A program made the position numbers and the translations under genes. From Agromyces sp. H66 (GTDB taxonomy: Bacteria > Actinomycetota > Actinomycetes > Actinomycetales > Microbacteriaceae): 64,000 bases of DNA. The notes under the pieces are model-generated. The model saw nothing but the letters and a program-made list of their open reading frames with translations. It was not told the DNA's origin and searched no databases. Positions 6,665-14,606 of the stretch are shown piece after piece. The stretch spans positions 186,001 to 250,000 of the forward strand of contig NZ_SJZG01000003.1 of the NCBI RefSeq assembly GCF_004959775.1, given 5' to 3'. Numbering within the stretch: the first letter of the stretch is position 1; every line of letters starts with the position of its first letter.

Positions 6665-7837
6665 CTAGAGCATCGCCATGATCTGGCGCGCGATCATGCG
6701 GCCCGCGCGGCTGGCGCCGATGGTGGAGGCCTGCGGGCCGTAGCCGGCGAGGAAGATGCGCGGGTCGTTCCACGCGGCGCCCTGGCCGACCTGCACGCCG
6801 CCCGCCTTCTCGCGGAGTTTCAACGGGGCGAGGTGTCGCAGCTCGGGCCGGAACCCCGTCGCCCAGATGATCGCGTCGGCGCGGGCCATGCCGCCGTCGG
6901 GGCCGTCCCACACCACGCGGTCGGCCTCGATGCGATCGAACATGGGTCGCGCGACGAGGAGGCCCCGCTCGATGCCCGCGGCGATGCGGCGGCTCTTCGG
7001 CACGCCCGTGCCGCTCACGATCGACGGAAGGGCACGACCCGCCCGCGCCGCCTCATCCTGCTTGGCGACGGCGGCGGATGCGCCCTCGAGGTCGAGCTCG
7101 TGCCGGTCGAGCCAGTCGATCGGACGGCGGGACACCCAGGTGAGCCCCGACGCCACGCTCTCGAGTTCGAGCATGAAGCCGATCGCAGAGGTGCCGCCCC
7201 CGACGACCACGACGTGCTTGTCGCGGAAGTCCTCGGCATCGGTGTAATCGGAGGTGTGCACGTGGCGGCCCGCGAAGTCCGCCATGCCCGGGTAGTAGGG
7301 GACGAACGGCGAGCCCCACGTACCCGTGGCGTTCACGAGGAACTGCGACGTGATCTCATGCCGCGGGGGCGGCGGCGGGCCCTCGTCGAGCGACCGGCGG
7401 CGTCGACCGAACAGGCCGCGCGCCTTCTGCTCCTCGATGGGCTGCGGCGTGAGGTCCTCGTAGTGCACGCGCAGGTCGACGCCGTCGTTCTCGACGGTGC
7501 GCACGTTCATGGGGCGGCGCACCCGGAGGTCGAAGTGCTCCTCGTAGCGGCCGTAGTAGTCGGCGACGACCTCCTTGGCCGGCAGCGACCGATCGGCGGT
7601 GTCGAAGCTCAGGCCGAGGTCGGACATTCCCGGAAGATCGTTGACCCGATGCGCGGTGCCGAGGCGCAGCGACGACCAGCGGTGCTGCCACGCGCCGCCC
7701 GGACCGGGTGCGCGGTCGAGCATGACGAAGTCCTCGCCGGCGACGAGCTCGAAGCGCCGGAGATAGTAGGCGACGGAGAGTCCGGCCTGTCCAGCGCCGA
7801 TCACCACGATCTTCACGCGCTCCGGGCTCGACATCAC
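6665..7837 (-). CDS. FAD-dependent NAD(P)-binding monooxygenase-like oxidoreductase
   Basis: A 390-residue flavoprotein with two Rossmann motifs: VVIGAGQAGLSVAYYLRR near residue 10 for FAD and VVVVGGGTSAIGFMLEL near 200 for NADPH. Between them is GGAWQHRWSSLRL, typical of the CzcO/flavin-containing monooxygenase branch. IIWATGFRPEL is the second family ATG motif. Family members oxygenate amines, sulfides or ketones; the substrate is not predictable. The first codon is ATG 7837 or the ATG directly after it; GGTGAGG lies upstream. The promoter region contains TGCGCGCATAC (7862-7872, reverse strand), shared with the MarR-cassette operator at 37471. Confidence 0.85.
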   Translation of the reverse strand: MMSSPERVKIVVIGAGQAGLSVAYYLRRFELVAGEDFVMLDRAPGPGGAWQHRWSSLRLGTAHRVNDLPGMSDLGLSFDTADRSLPAKEVVADYYGRYEEHFDLRVRRPMNVRTVENDGVDLRVHYEDLTPQPIEEQKARGLFGRRRRSLDEGPPPPPRHEITSQFLVNATGTWGSPFVPYYPGMADFAGRHVHTSDYTDAEDFRDKHVVVVGGGTSAIGFMLELESVASGLTWVSRRPIDWLDRHELDLEGASAAVAKQDEAARAGRALPSIVSGTGVPKSRRIAAGIERGLLVARPMFDRIEADRVVWDGPDGGMARADAIIWATGFRPELRHLAPLKLREKAGGVQVGQGAAWNDPRIFLAGYGPQASTIGASRAGRMIARQIMAML

Positions 7838-7861
7838 CTCACCATCTCAGCACGTCCGGCT

Positions 7862-7872
7862 GTATGCGCGCA
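7862..7872 (-). promoter_or_regulatory. 11-base match to the SRPBCC-EVE-MarR operator
   Basis: Read on the reverse strand this is TGCGCGCATAC, with CATACA as the likely -10 of the flavin monooxygenase gene. The same 11 bases, with CATACT as the -10, form the right half of the palindrome at 37471-37498. Orientation relative to the gene is the same. Confidence 0.4.
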
Positions 7873-7941
7873 CAACTGATCGGCTCGAATTCCGCCGTTC
7901 GACCCCGATGTGGATGACGCCGGAGTGCATGATCGGCGGTG

Positions 7942-8030
7942 CTAAACTGGCGTCCGGACGAATTTCATTTATCAGATGAGCGCCGGGTGAAGACCATCCC
8001 ACCCGGCCAGATGTCGTAAGGGGGTCACGC
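7942..8030 (+). promoter_or_regulatory. Promoter and about 75-base leader of the DUF3073 gene
   Basis: TAAACT (7942-7947) is a good -10. The leader contains a CCGGGTG/CACCCGG stem and ends in GTAAGGGGGTCACGC, an AAGGGGG ribosome site well spaced before ATG 8031. Unlike many neighbours, this gene is leadered. Confidence 0.5.
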
Positions 8031-8234
8031 ATGGGGCGCGGCCGTCAGAAAGCCAAGCACACGAAGGTCGCTCGGGAGCTGAAGTACTTCAGCCCGAACA
8101 CCGACTACACCGCGCTTGAGCGCGAGCTCACCGGCTCGAAGCATGACGAGTACGACGACGAGGCGTCGAAGTGGGCGGAGTACGCCGCCGACGACGACGA
8201 CACCTACGTCACGGGCGACGAGCAGCGCGCGTAA
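8031..8234 (+). CDS. DUF3073 domain-containing small protein
   Basis: The 67-residue protein matches the actinobacterial DUF3073 family: a basic start, MGRGRQKAKHTKVARELKY, then SPNTDYTALERELTG and a very acidic end (DEYDDEASKWAEYAADDDDTY). The function is unknown. In mycobacteria the homologue sits next to purM and purF (Rv0810c beside Rv0809 and Rv0808); here purM is 5 kb and purF 19 kb away. A basic head with an acidic tail suggests nucleic-acid or ribosome contact, which is inference. Confidence 0.92.
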   Translation: MGRGRQKAKHTKVARELKYFSPNTDYTALERELTGSKHDEYDDEASKWAEYAADDDDTYVTGDEQRA

Positions 8235-8285
8235 CCACCGCCTCCCCTGCGCTCTCCCCGCACCACCCCTCCGCGAGGCGCGTCC

Positions 8286-8291
8286 TAGGCT
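8286..8291 (+). promoter_or_regulatory. -10 element TAGGCT of a leaderless NUDIX gene
   Basis: TAGGCT, six bases, then ATG 8298; same geometry as at crcB and kynA. Confidence 0.6.
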
Positions 8292-8297
8292 GAGCGG

Positions 8298-8864
8298 ATG
8301 ACCGAGTCTCCGCGCGCCCTCACGACCCGACTTGCCTACGCCAATCCCTGGATGCGCGTGCGCGAGGACCTGGTGCGCTGGCCCGGCGGGCACGAGTCCG
8401 TGTACGGCGTCGTGGAGAAGCCCGACTTCGCCGTCATCCTCCCTCGCGACGGCGACGGCTGGTGGATGGTGGAGCAGTACCGTTACCCGATCGGCCGGCG
8501 CGTGCTCGAGTTCCCGCAGGGTTCGTGGCCCGCCGGGCACGCTGGCGACACGCTCGCCCTCGCCACGGCCGAGCTGCGCGAGGAGACCGGCTTCACGGCG
8601 CGCACGATGCGACGGATCGGCCGGATGCAGGAGGCCTACGGCTTCGTCGATCAGGCCTGCGACGTGTTCCTCGCGACCGACCTCGAGCCCGGCGACCCCG
8701 ATCGCGAGGCGACCGAGCTGCACATGGAGCACCGGTTGGTGGGCGACGACGAGCTCGCCGACCTCATCCGCGCGGGCGAGGTCGTCGACGCGGTGACGAT
8801 CGCGGCGCTCACGCTGCACCGGCTCGACGCGGCCGCGTCATCCGGCGCAACCCCAGCCCCGTGA
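8298..8864 (+). CDS. NUDIX hydrolase, ADP-ribose pyrophosphatase-like
   Basis: A 188-residue NUDIX protein. The fold is clear from VYGVVEKPDFAVILPRDGDG, VEQYRYPIGRRVLEFPQGSW and the catalytic helix. The Nudix box reads ATAELREETGF, keeping the metal-binding glutamates of REUXEEXGU but replacing the first Arg by Ala and losing the upstream GX5E spacing. The EQYRYP and LEFPQG blocks resemble ADP-sugar pyrophosphatases. The altered box may mean weak or different activity. Its 3' end overlaps the end of the convergent membrane-protein gene by 56 bases. Confidence 0.82.
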   Translation: MTESPRALTTRLAYANPWMRVREDLVRWPGGHESVYGVVEKPDFAVILPRDGDGWWMVEQYRYPIGRRVLEFPQGSWPAGHAGDTLALATAELREETGFTARTMRRIGRMQEAYGFVDQACDVFLATDLEPGDPDREATELHMEHRLVGDDELADLIRAGEVVDAVTIAALTLHRLDAAASSGATPAP

Positions 8865-9462
8865 TGACCGCGACCGTCGTCGCCATCAGCACCCCGCCCA
8901 CGGCGAACAGCGAGAAGACGACCCCGGCCGGCGTGGACTCGTCGATGAACGGCGACGGGAGGAACGTGAACACGATTCCGATGAGCCACGCGACCATGTT
9001 GAGGGGGATCCACCGCCACGCGTGCGGCACGCTGCCCGCGAGCACCGGCCACTGCGCGCCCGGGATGGTCGCGAGCAGCACGAGCCCCGCCGACCCGGCG
9101 ACGACCCAGGTGACCGGTGCGCCCCAGTCGATCGCGACGCCGAGGTCGGCGAGGGTCGTCGGCAGCATCCCGATGGACCAGGCGACGGATGCCGCGACCG
9201 CCGTCGCCCCGATCCAGCGCCCGATCGGCACCGCGGCGCTCGACCCGCGCAGCGCCAGCGACTGTCCGAGCCCGAGCAGCGCGCCCTCCCCGGCGCCCAT
9301 GACGACGAGGAGCGCCCACGCCGGCCAGCCGTGGAGGCCCAGGATCGCGGCGAGCGCGAATCCGGTGACCGGAACGAGGAAGCCGGCGCTCTCGCCCGCC
9401 ACCATGAGACCCACCCATCGCCCGAGCGATGGTGCGGCGGCATCCACGCGACCAGCGGTCAT
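8809..9462 (-). CDS. Polytopic membrane protein, unknown
   Basis: The 217-residue protein has six or more hydrophobic helices (for example WVGLMVAGESAGFLVPVTGF and the C-terminal GVVFSLFAVGGVLMATTVAV) and a short basic tail, RRMTRPRRAGAA. No family motif is recognised. ATG 9462 is chosen because TATCGT lies exactly six bases upstream, the leaderless pattern seen elsewhere. The last 56 bases overlap the end of the NUDIX gene tail to tail; both frames look coding up to their stops. Confidence 0.7.
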   Translation of the reverse strand: MTAGRVDAAAPSLGRWVGLMVAGESAGFLVPVTGFALAAILGLHGWPAWALLVVMGAGEGALLGLGQSLALRGSSAAVPIGRWIGATAVAASVAWSIGMLPTTLADLGVAIDWGAPVTWVVAGSAGLVLLATIPGAQWPVLAGSVPHAWRWIPLNMVAWLIGIVFTFLPSPFIDESTPAGVVFSLFAVGGVLMATTVAVITGLGLRRMTRPRRAGAA

Positions 9463-9468
9463 GGGCAC

Positions 9469-9474
9469 ACGATA
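9469..9474 (-). promoter_or_regulatory. -10 element TATCGT of a leaderless membrane-protein gene
   Basis: On the reverse strand TATCGT is followed by six bases and ATG at 9462. Confidence 0.55.
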
Positions 9475-9512
9475 GCGACCGGCATCGCGACACCCCGCGA
9501 TGCAGCCCCGGG

Positions 9513-9917
9513 TCACTGGAGACGGGAGATCCGATCGACGAACTCGTCGGCCATCGCCAGCTGTTCCCGCAGCTTCTCGCGCCGAGCGCGTGCCTCCTCG
9601 AGATAGCGCCGGAAGGCGTCTTCGGCGTCGCGATCCACGCCCGGGTCGGATGCCACGGCACGGGCCTCGATGATGCGCAGCAGCTCGATCATGTCCTCGA
9701 GCGCGAAGCCGAGGGGTTTCATGCGACGGATCAGGAGCAGTCGTTCGAGATCGGGCTCCGTGTACAGCCGGAATCCGCCCTCGGTGCGGCCCGACGGCTT
9801 GAGCAGCCCGATCTCGTCGTAGTGCCGGATCGTGCGCAGCGACAGGCCCGTGCGTTCGGCGAGTTCGCCGATGTGCATCGTCCGCTCGGACTCGGTCACG
9901 TGATCCTCGATTCGCAC
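9513..9917 (-). CDS. MerR family transcriptional regulator
   Basis: A 134-residue MerR protein: MHIGELAERTGLSLRTIRHY as the helix-turn-helix, then EGGFRLYTEPDLERLLLIRRM as the wing pair, and an Arg/Glu-rich coiled coil to the end. There is no Cys metal site and no large effector domain, so the signal is unknown. It is divergent from the SulP transporter, so control of that gene is plausible. GTG 9917 gives 13 extra residues before the canonical MHIGEL start; either codon could be used. Confidence 0.88.
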   Translation of the reverse strand: MRIEDHVTESERTMHIGELAERTGLSLRTIRHYDEIGLLKPSGRTEGGFRLYTEPDLERLLLIRRMKPLGFALEDMIELLRIIEARAVASDPGVDRDAEDAFRRYLEEARARREKLREQLAMADEFVDRISRLQ

Positions 9918-9920
9918 TCA

Positions 9921-9936
9921 ACCCTCACGTCAGGGT
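9921..9936. promoter_or_regulatory. Candidate MerR operator dyad
   Basis: ACCCT-CACGTC-AGGGT is a short perfect inverted repeat directly before the MerR start and within the 124-base gap to the sulP gene. MerR proteins typically bind dyads between promoter elements; the exact promoter is not clear here. Confidence 0.4.
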
Positions 9937-10041
9937 AGGTTTGGGCGGGCCGGTCGAGCCGGCATCGCTTTCGCCGGTTCTCGGCACACGCGCAACGGGG
10001 CGCTCCACGACTCTATCCACGGCTTTCTCGGAGCCCCCACC

Positions 10042-11577
10042 TTGACGGAGACCATCTTGGCCATCCTGCAGCGCTCGGACGCGCCCTCGCGGTACCGTCC
10101 GGAGCCATCGGTCCTGACCGCCCTGCGCACCCCGCGCATCCTCACCCGCGAGGTCCTCGCGGGCCTCGTCGTCGCCCTCGCCCTCATCCCCGAGGCGATC
10201 TCGTTCTCGATCCTCGCCGGCGTCGACCCCCGCGTCGGCCTGTTCTCGTCGTTCGTGATGGCGGTGTCGATCGCCTTCCTCGGCGGTCGCCCCGCCATGA
10301 TCACCGCCGCGACCGGCGCGGTCGCCCTCGTCATCGCCCCGGTGGCGCGCGATCACGGGATGGACTACTTCATCGCCACGGTCATCCTCGCCGGGATCTT
10401 CCAGCTCGTCATGGGGCTGCTCGGCGTCGCGAAGCTCATGCGCTTCATCCCGCGGAGCGTGATGATCGGCTTCGTCAACGCCCTCGCCATCCTCATCTTC
10501 AGTGCACAGCTGCCGCACCTGATCGGCGTGCCGTGGATGGTCTACCCGCTCGTCGCGGCGGGGATCATCATCATGGTCGTCATGCCGCGGTTCACCAAGG
10601 TGGTCCCCGCGCCGCTCGTCGCGATCGTGCTGATCACCGTGGCGACCGTGGTCACCGCCCTCCACGTGCCGACGGTCGGCGACGAGGGCGAGCTGCCCGA
10701 GAGCCTGCCCGAGCTGTTCATCCCGAACGTGCCGCTCACCTGGGAGACGTTCACGATCATCGCGCCGTACGCGCTCGCGATGGCCCTCGTCGGCCTGCTC
10801 GAGTCGCTCATGACCGCCAAGCTCGTCGACGAGGTCACCGACACCCACTCCCGCAAGACCCGCGAGGCCCTCGGGCAGGGCGCCGCGAACGTGCTCTCGG
10901 GGTTCTTCGGCGGCATGGGCGGCTGCGCGATGATCGGCCAGACGATGATCAACGTGAAGGCCTCGGGCGCCCGCACCCGGATCTCCACGTTCCTCGCCGG
11001 CGCGTTCCTGCTCATCCTCGTCGTCGCGCTCGGCGACGTCGTCGCGATCATTCCCATGGCCGCGCTCGTCGCCGTGATGGTCATGGTGTCGGTCGCGACG
11101 TTCGATTGGCACTCCGTGCGCTGGTCGACGCTCAAGCGGATGCCGAAGAGCGAGACGACCGTCATGGTCGCCACCGTCGCGATCGTCGTGATCACCCACA
11201 ACCTCGCCATCGGCGTCATCGTCGGCGTGATCGTCGCGATGATCGCGTTCGCCCGCCGGGTCGCGCACTTCGCGACCGTCGAGCGTCGTGTCGCGCTCGA
11301 CGAGCCGGTGCCGACCGCGTACTACACGGTCATCGGCGAGCTGTTCTTCGCCTCCAGCAACGACCTCACCACCCAGTTCGAGTACGCCGACGACCCCGAA
11401 CGGGTGGTCATCGACATGTCGGGATCGCACATCTGGGACGCGTCCACGGTCGCCGCCCTCGACAGCATCACCACCAAGTACGAGCACCACGGCAAGCGCG
11501 CCGTCATCGTCGGCATGAACGAGGCCAGCACCATGCTGCACGGCCGGCTCGCCGGCAACCTCGGCGCCGGTCACTAG
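10042..11577 (+). CDS. SulP family anion transporter with STAS domain
   Basis: The 511-residue protein belongs to the SulP/SLC26 family of sulfate, bicarbonate or other anion transporters. The N-terminal 400 residues form 10-14 membrane helices with ALIPEAISFSILAGVDP and the later GFFGGMGGCAMIGQTMINVK, both family hallmarks. Residues about 410-511 are a STAS domain with VVIDMSGSHIWDASTVAAL, whose Ser is the usual phosphorylation position in STAS proteins. The likely start is TTG 10042, with GGAG eight bases before it. The anion is not predictable. It is divergent from the MerR gene. Confidence 0.92.
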   Translation: MTETILAILQRSDAPSRYRPEPSVLTALRTPRILTREVLAGLVVALALIPEAISFSILAGVDPRVGLFSSFVMAVSIAFLGGRPAMITAATGAVALVIAPVARDHGMDYFIATVILAGIFQLVMGLLGVAKLMRFIPRSVMIGFVNALAILIFSAQLPHLIGVPWMVYPLVAAGIIIMVVMPRFTKVVPAPLVAIVLITVATVVTALHVPTVGDEGELPESLPELFIPNVPLTWETFTIIAPYALAMALVGLLESLMTAKLVDEVTDTHSRKTREALGQGAANVLSGFFGGMGGCAMIGQTMINVKASGARTRISTFLAGAFLLILVVALGDVVAIIPMAALVAVMVMVSVATFDWHSVRWSTLKRMPKSETTVMVATVAIVVITHNLAIGVIVGVIVAMIAFARRVAHFATVERRVALDEPVPTAYYTVIGELFFASSNDLTTQFEYADDPERVVIDMSGSHIWDASTVAALDSITTKYEHHGKRAVIVGMNEASTMLHGRLAGNLGAGH

Positions 11578-11595
11578 CCCGTCCCGCCCGAACCG

Positions 11596-11620
11596 CCCGC
11601 CGCGCGCGTCGCGCGGCGGG
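11596..11620 (+). terminator. GC-rich hairpin terminator of sulP
   Basis: CCCGCCGCGC (11596-11605) pairs with GCGCGGCGGG (11611-11620) over a five-base loop, 18 bases after the sulP stop. CTCTTC follows instead of a T-run. Confidence 0.7.
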
Positions 11621-11692
11621 GCTCTTCGGCGGAGCGCGTGGCGGGTGCCTGAGGCAGTACGGTGGCACCTGCGACGAATTGGAGGTCCCCGC

Positions 11693-12682
11693 ATGTCAGA
11701 TCACCGTTCACCCGCCGCCGAGGTGCTTCGCGCATGGGCGCTCGACGAGCGGCTCAAGGCCCGCGCCATGGCCGACCCCACGCTGGCGGCGGTCGCACGC
11801 CGGATCGCCGCCCGGTACGTCGCCGGCGACACCGTGGACGACGCACTCGCGGCCGCCCGAGCCATCGCCGGGCGCGGACACCGCGTGAGCCTCGAGTACA
11901 CCGGGGAGAGCGTGCGCGATGCCGAGGTCGCCGATCGGGAGACCGAGGTCTTCGTCGCGCTCATCGGCCGGCTGCGCGAGATCGAACTGCCCGCCACGAT
12001 CTCGTTCGACCTCAGCCACATCGGACTGCTGCAGGGGGCCGACCACGTGCATCGCAACGGGATGCGCCTCGCGGAGGCGATCGCGCCGCTCGGCACGGAG
12101 CTCATGGTCTCGGCCGAGGCATCCGATCGCACCGATCTCGTGCTCGAGGCGACCGGACGGCTCGCCGCGGCGGGTGCCCCGATCGGGCTCACGTTGCAGG
12201 CGCGGCTGCACCGCACCCCCACCGACCTCGACCGGGCGCTCGCCCTTCCGGGCCCGCTGCGCCTGGTGAAGGGCGCGTTCCTCGAATCGGCGGGCGCGGC
12301 ACTGGCCCGCGACGCCGCCGAACTCCCGAGCCGCTACCTCGAACTCGGCGGCGCGCTGATCGGATCGGGGCATCGGGTGAACATCGCCACGCACGACCCC
12401 GACCTCGTCGACGCGGTGCTGCGCGATCACCCCGAGGCGGTTCGATCCGGGCAGGTGGAGTTCGAGATGCTCCGCGGCCTCGGCACCGAACTCCTCGACC
12501 GCCTGCACCACGACGGCCACCCGACTCGCGAGTACGCGCTCTTCGGCACCGAGTGGTGGCTCTACGTGCTCAACCGCATCGCCGAGCAGCCCGACCGGGT
12601 GTTCGACGCCATCCTCGACGCGGGCGGGCGATCGGATGCCGCGGGGCAGACGGCCGGCGTCGCGGCCTACGCCGCCTCCTGA
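11693..12682 (+). CDS. Proline dehydrogenase family protein (monofunctional)
   Basis: A 329-residue flavoenzyme of the PRODH barrel, oxidising proline to pyrroline-5-carboxylate. Family blocks are present: RVSLEYTGESV, LDLSHIGL-type strand FDLSHIGLL, RLVKGAFLES, and FEMLRGLGTELL. The C-terminal substrate motif reads WWLYVLNRIAEQP: the usual two arginines (RR..E) that hold the proline carboxylate are Asn294-Arg295, so one is missing. No P5C dehydrogenase gene is adjacent. ATG 11693 follows GGAGGT at good spacing. The altered carboxylate clamp could mean weaker proline binding or another imino acid. Its stop overlaps the convergent LLM gene end by 16 bases. Confidence 0.82.
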   Translation: MSDHRSPAAEVLRAWALDERLKARAMADPTLAAVARRIAARYVAGDTVDDALAAARAIAGRGHRVSLEYTGESVRDAEVADRETEVFVALIGRLREIELPATISFDLSHIGLLQGADHVHRNGMRLAEAIAPLGTELMVSAEASDRTDLVLEATGRLAAAGAPIGLTLQARLHRTPTDLDRALALPGPLRLVKGAFLESAGAALARDAAELPSRYLELGGALIGSGHRVNIATHDPDLVDAVLRDHPEAVRSGQVEFEMLRGLGTELLDRLHHDGHPTREYALFGTEWWLYVLNRIAEQPDRVFDAILDAGGRSDAAGQTAGVAAYAAS

Positions 12683-13425
12683 GACCAGCGCGCGGTCTCC
12701 TCGACGAAGTCCTCGAGTTCGGCGAGCGATCCCGCCGGCGTGACGGCGCGCAGAACGACCTCGTCGACCACGTCGAAGGCGGCGAGGTCGGCCGCGGCCG
12801 AGATCGTGGTGTCGATCGGCCGCACGCCGAGGCGCTCGAAGTTCTCGGCGTACGACGGCACGGCGGCGTAGCGTTCGGCCTCACGCTCGAGCGCGGCGCG
12901 CGCGGCGGGCTCCGCGATGGTGCGCACGTACAGCACGCCGCGCACCGCGCGTCCGGCGGCCGCGTCGCGCAGCTCGGTCATCGCCTCGGCCGCGGCCGCG
13001 GGCGTGAGCCAGTTGAACAGCACGCCGTCGGCGCGCTCGGCCGCCAGCCGCCGCATGCGCGGACCCAACGCGCCGACGACGATGGCGGCATCCGTCGCCC
13101 TGCGTACCGTCGCGATGCCGTCGCGCACGAGGGCGAGCGGATGCCGCGCGGCACCGGAGCCGATGCCGATGGTGGTGCGCTCGGTGGGGAGGTCGCCGAT
13201 GTCGAGGGTGTCGGCGGGGCGCCGGTCGAGCGGGATCACGCCCGTCGCGAGACGTAGCGTCTCGGTCGCTGTCGCGGCGACGCGGAGACCGGCCAGCGAG
13301 TCGCCGCGCGGCACGTCGTTCAGCCAGAGTGCCGAGAAGCCGAGTCGCTCGATGCGCGGCGCGAGCGCCCGGATCGTGGCGGGATCGGTGGTGCCGGGGA
13401 TTCCGATCGAGACGGCCGCGCGCAT
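12667..13425 (-). CDS. LLM class (luciferase-like, F420/flavin) oxidoreductase
   Basis: The 252-residue protein has the bacterial-luciferase-like barrel: AAVSIGIPGTTDPATIRAL, RIERLGFSALWLND, LRLATGVIPLDRRPADTL and VGALGPRMRRLAAERADGVL. Family enzymes use F420 or FMN to oxidise or reduce small organic substrates. At 252 residues it is shorter than usual (280-340), lacking some insertion loops. It starts five bases after the purM stop, so it is probably co-transcribed with purM, which says little about its substrate. Confidence 0.85.
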   Translation of the reverse strand: MRAAVSIGIPGTTDPATIRALAPRIERLGFSALWLNDVPRGDSLAGLRVAATATETLRLATGVIPLDRRPADTLDIGDLPTERTTIGIGSGAARHPLALVRDGIATVRRATDAAIVVGALGPRMRRLAAERADGVLFNWLTPAAAAEAMTELRDAAAGRAVRGVLYVRTIAEPAARAALEREAERYAAVPSYAENFERLGVRPIDTTISAAADLAAFDVVDEVVLRAVTPAGSLAELEDFVEETARWSQEAA

Positions 13426-13430
13426 ACGGC

Positions 13431-14537
13431 TCAGCTCGCGTACGAGCCGACGAGTCGCACGGCGCCGCCGTCGACGCCTTTCGCGCCCTGCTCGAAGCCC
13501 GAGAGGTCGCGGTCGCCGGTCGTGACGTTGCCGGCCTGCCACGCGGGCAGGCCGAGCGTGTCGAGCTCGGCCATGACGTCGGCCGCGGCATCCGCTGCCA
13601 CCACCGCGAAGAAGCCGATGCCGAGGTTCCAGGTGCCCTCGGTCGACTCGAGCGTGGTGCCGGCCAGGTCGTTCAGCACTCGGAAGACCGGGGCGGGCGA
13701 CCACGTCGAGCGGTCGACCTCGACCCAGGTGCCGCGCGGCAGCACGCGCGCGAGGTTCGCCGCGATGCCGCCTCCGGTCACGTGCGAGAGCGAGTGCACG
13801 GATGCCGCGAGCCGATCGTGCTCGAGGAGCTTCACGAGCGGCCCGGAGTACAGCCGCGTCGGCTCGAGCAGCGCCTCCCCCCAGGTCGCGCCGAGATCGG
13901 GTGCGGCATCCGTGTAGGACAGTCCCGCGTTCTGCAGGATGTGCCGCACGAGCGAGAACCCGTTGGAGTGCAGGCCGCTCGACGCGATGGCGAGCACGGC
14001 GTCGCCGTCGGCCACGCGCTCGGCGCCGAGGAGGCGGTCGGCCTCGACGACCCCGACCGCCGCACCCGCGACGTCGTAGTCGTCGACGCCCATGAGCCCG
14101 GGGTGCTCGGCGGTCTCGCCGCCGACGAGCGCGGTGCCGGTCTCGGCGCAGGCGCGCGCGATGCCGGTGACGATCGCGGCGATGCGCTCGGGCACGACCC
14201 TGCCGCACGCGATGTAGTCGGTCATGAAGAGCGGCTTCGCGCCGACCACGACGATGTCGTCGACGACCATGCCGACGAGGTCCTGCCCGATCGTGTCGTG
14301 GATGTCGAGCGCCTGCGCGATCGCGATCTTCGTGCCGACGCCGTCGGTGGAGGTCGCCAGCAGCGGCCGCTCGAACGCCTTCGCGAAGGAGAGGTCGAAC
14401 AGGCCGGCGAAGCCGCCGACGCCACCGAGCACGTTCGGCCCGTGGGTCTTCGCGACCGCCTCCTTCATGAGCTCGACGGCGAGGTCGCCGGCCGCGGTGT
14501 CGACTCCGGCGGCGGCGTAGGACGAGTTCGCGGTCAC
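13431..14537 (-). CDS. purM: Phosphoribosylformylglycinamidine cyclo-ligase (AIR synthetase)
   Basis: PurM converts FGAM and ATP to AIR, the fifth step of purine synthesis. The 368-residue protein matches full length: YAAAGVDTAAGDLAVELMK, LLATSTDGVGTKI (substrate loop), LVGGETAEHPG, SSGLHSNGFSLVR and HVTGGGIAANLARVLP. GTG 14537 is supported by TACGCT six bases upstream, a leaderless start. The gene lies on the reverse strand, apart from purF, unlike the purF-purM pair common in Actinobacteria, and is followed by an LLM oxidoreductase gene five bases on. Confidence 0.97.
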   Translation of the reverse strand: MTANSSYAAAGVDTAAGDLAVELMKEAVAKTHGPNVLGGVGGFAGLFDLSFAKAFERPLLATSTDGVGTKIAIAQALDIHDTIGQDLVGMVVDDIVVVGAKPLFMTDYIACGRVVPERIAAIVTGIARACAETGTALVGGETAEHPGLMGVDDYDVAGAAVGVVEADRLLGAERVADGDAVLAIASSGLHSNGFSLVRHILQNAGLSYTDAAPDLGATWGEALLEPTRLYSGPLVKLLEHDRLAASVHSLSHVTGGGIAANLARVLPRGTWVEVDRSTWSPAPVFRVLNDLAGTTLESTEGTWNLGIGFFAVVAADAAADVMAELDTLGLPAWQAGNVTTGDRDLSGFEQGAKGVDGGAVRLVGSYAS

Positions 14538-14543
14538 CTGTCA

Positions 14544-14549
14544 AGCGTA
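14544..14549 (-). promoter_or_regulatory. -10 element TACGCT of leaderless purM
   Basis: On the reverse strand TACGCT is followed by TGACAG and the GTG start of purM. Confidence 0.6.
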
Positions 14550-14594
14550 CCCGCGGCCCGCGCGGCGAACGGTGACGTGCCCGCCGCACGGGAC

Positions 14595-14600
14595 TAAAAT
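14595..14600 (+). promoter_or_regulatory. -10 element TAAAAT of a leaderless hypothetical gene
   Basis: TAAAAT, then six bases, then ATG 14607. It lies back to back with the purM promoter. Confidence 0.65.
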
Positions 14601-14606
14601 GAGGTC

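Noticed and set aside
7942-8030. Possible riboswitch in the DUF3073 leader
   Set aside because: At about 75 bases with one modest stem, I see no match to a known class; left as a plain leader.
9925-11694. Very long open frame antisense to the SulP gene (about 590 codons)
   Set aside because: It is rich in Asp/His/Arg/Glu without any domain, has no ribosome site, and covers a clear transporter on the other strand. Such frames are a by-product of high GC3.
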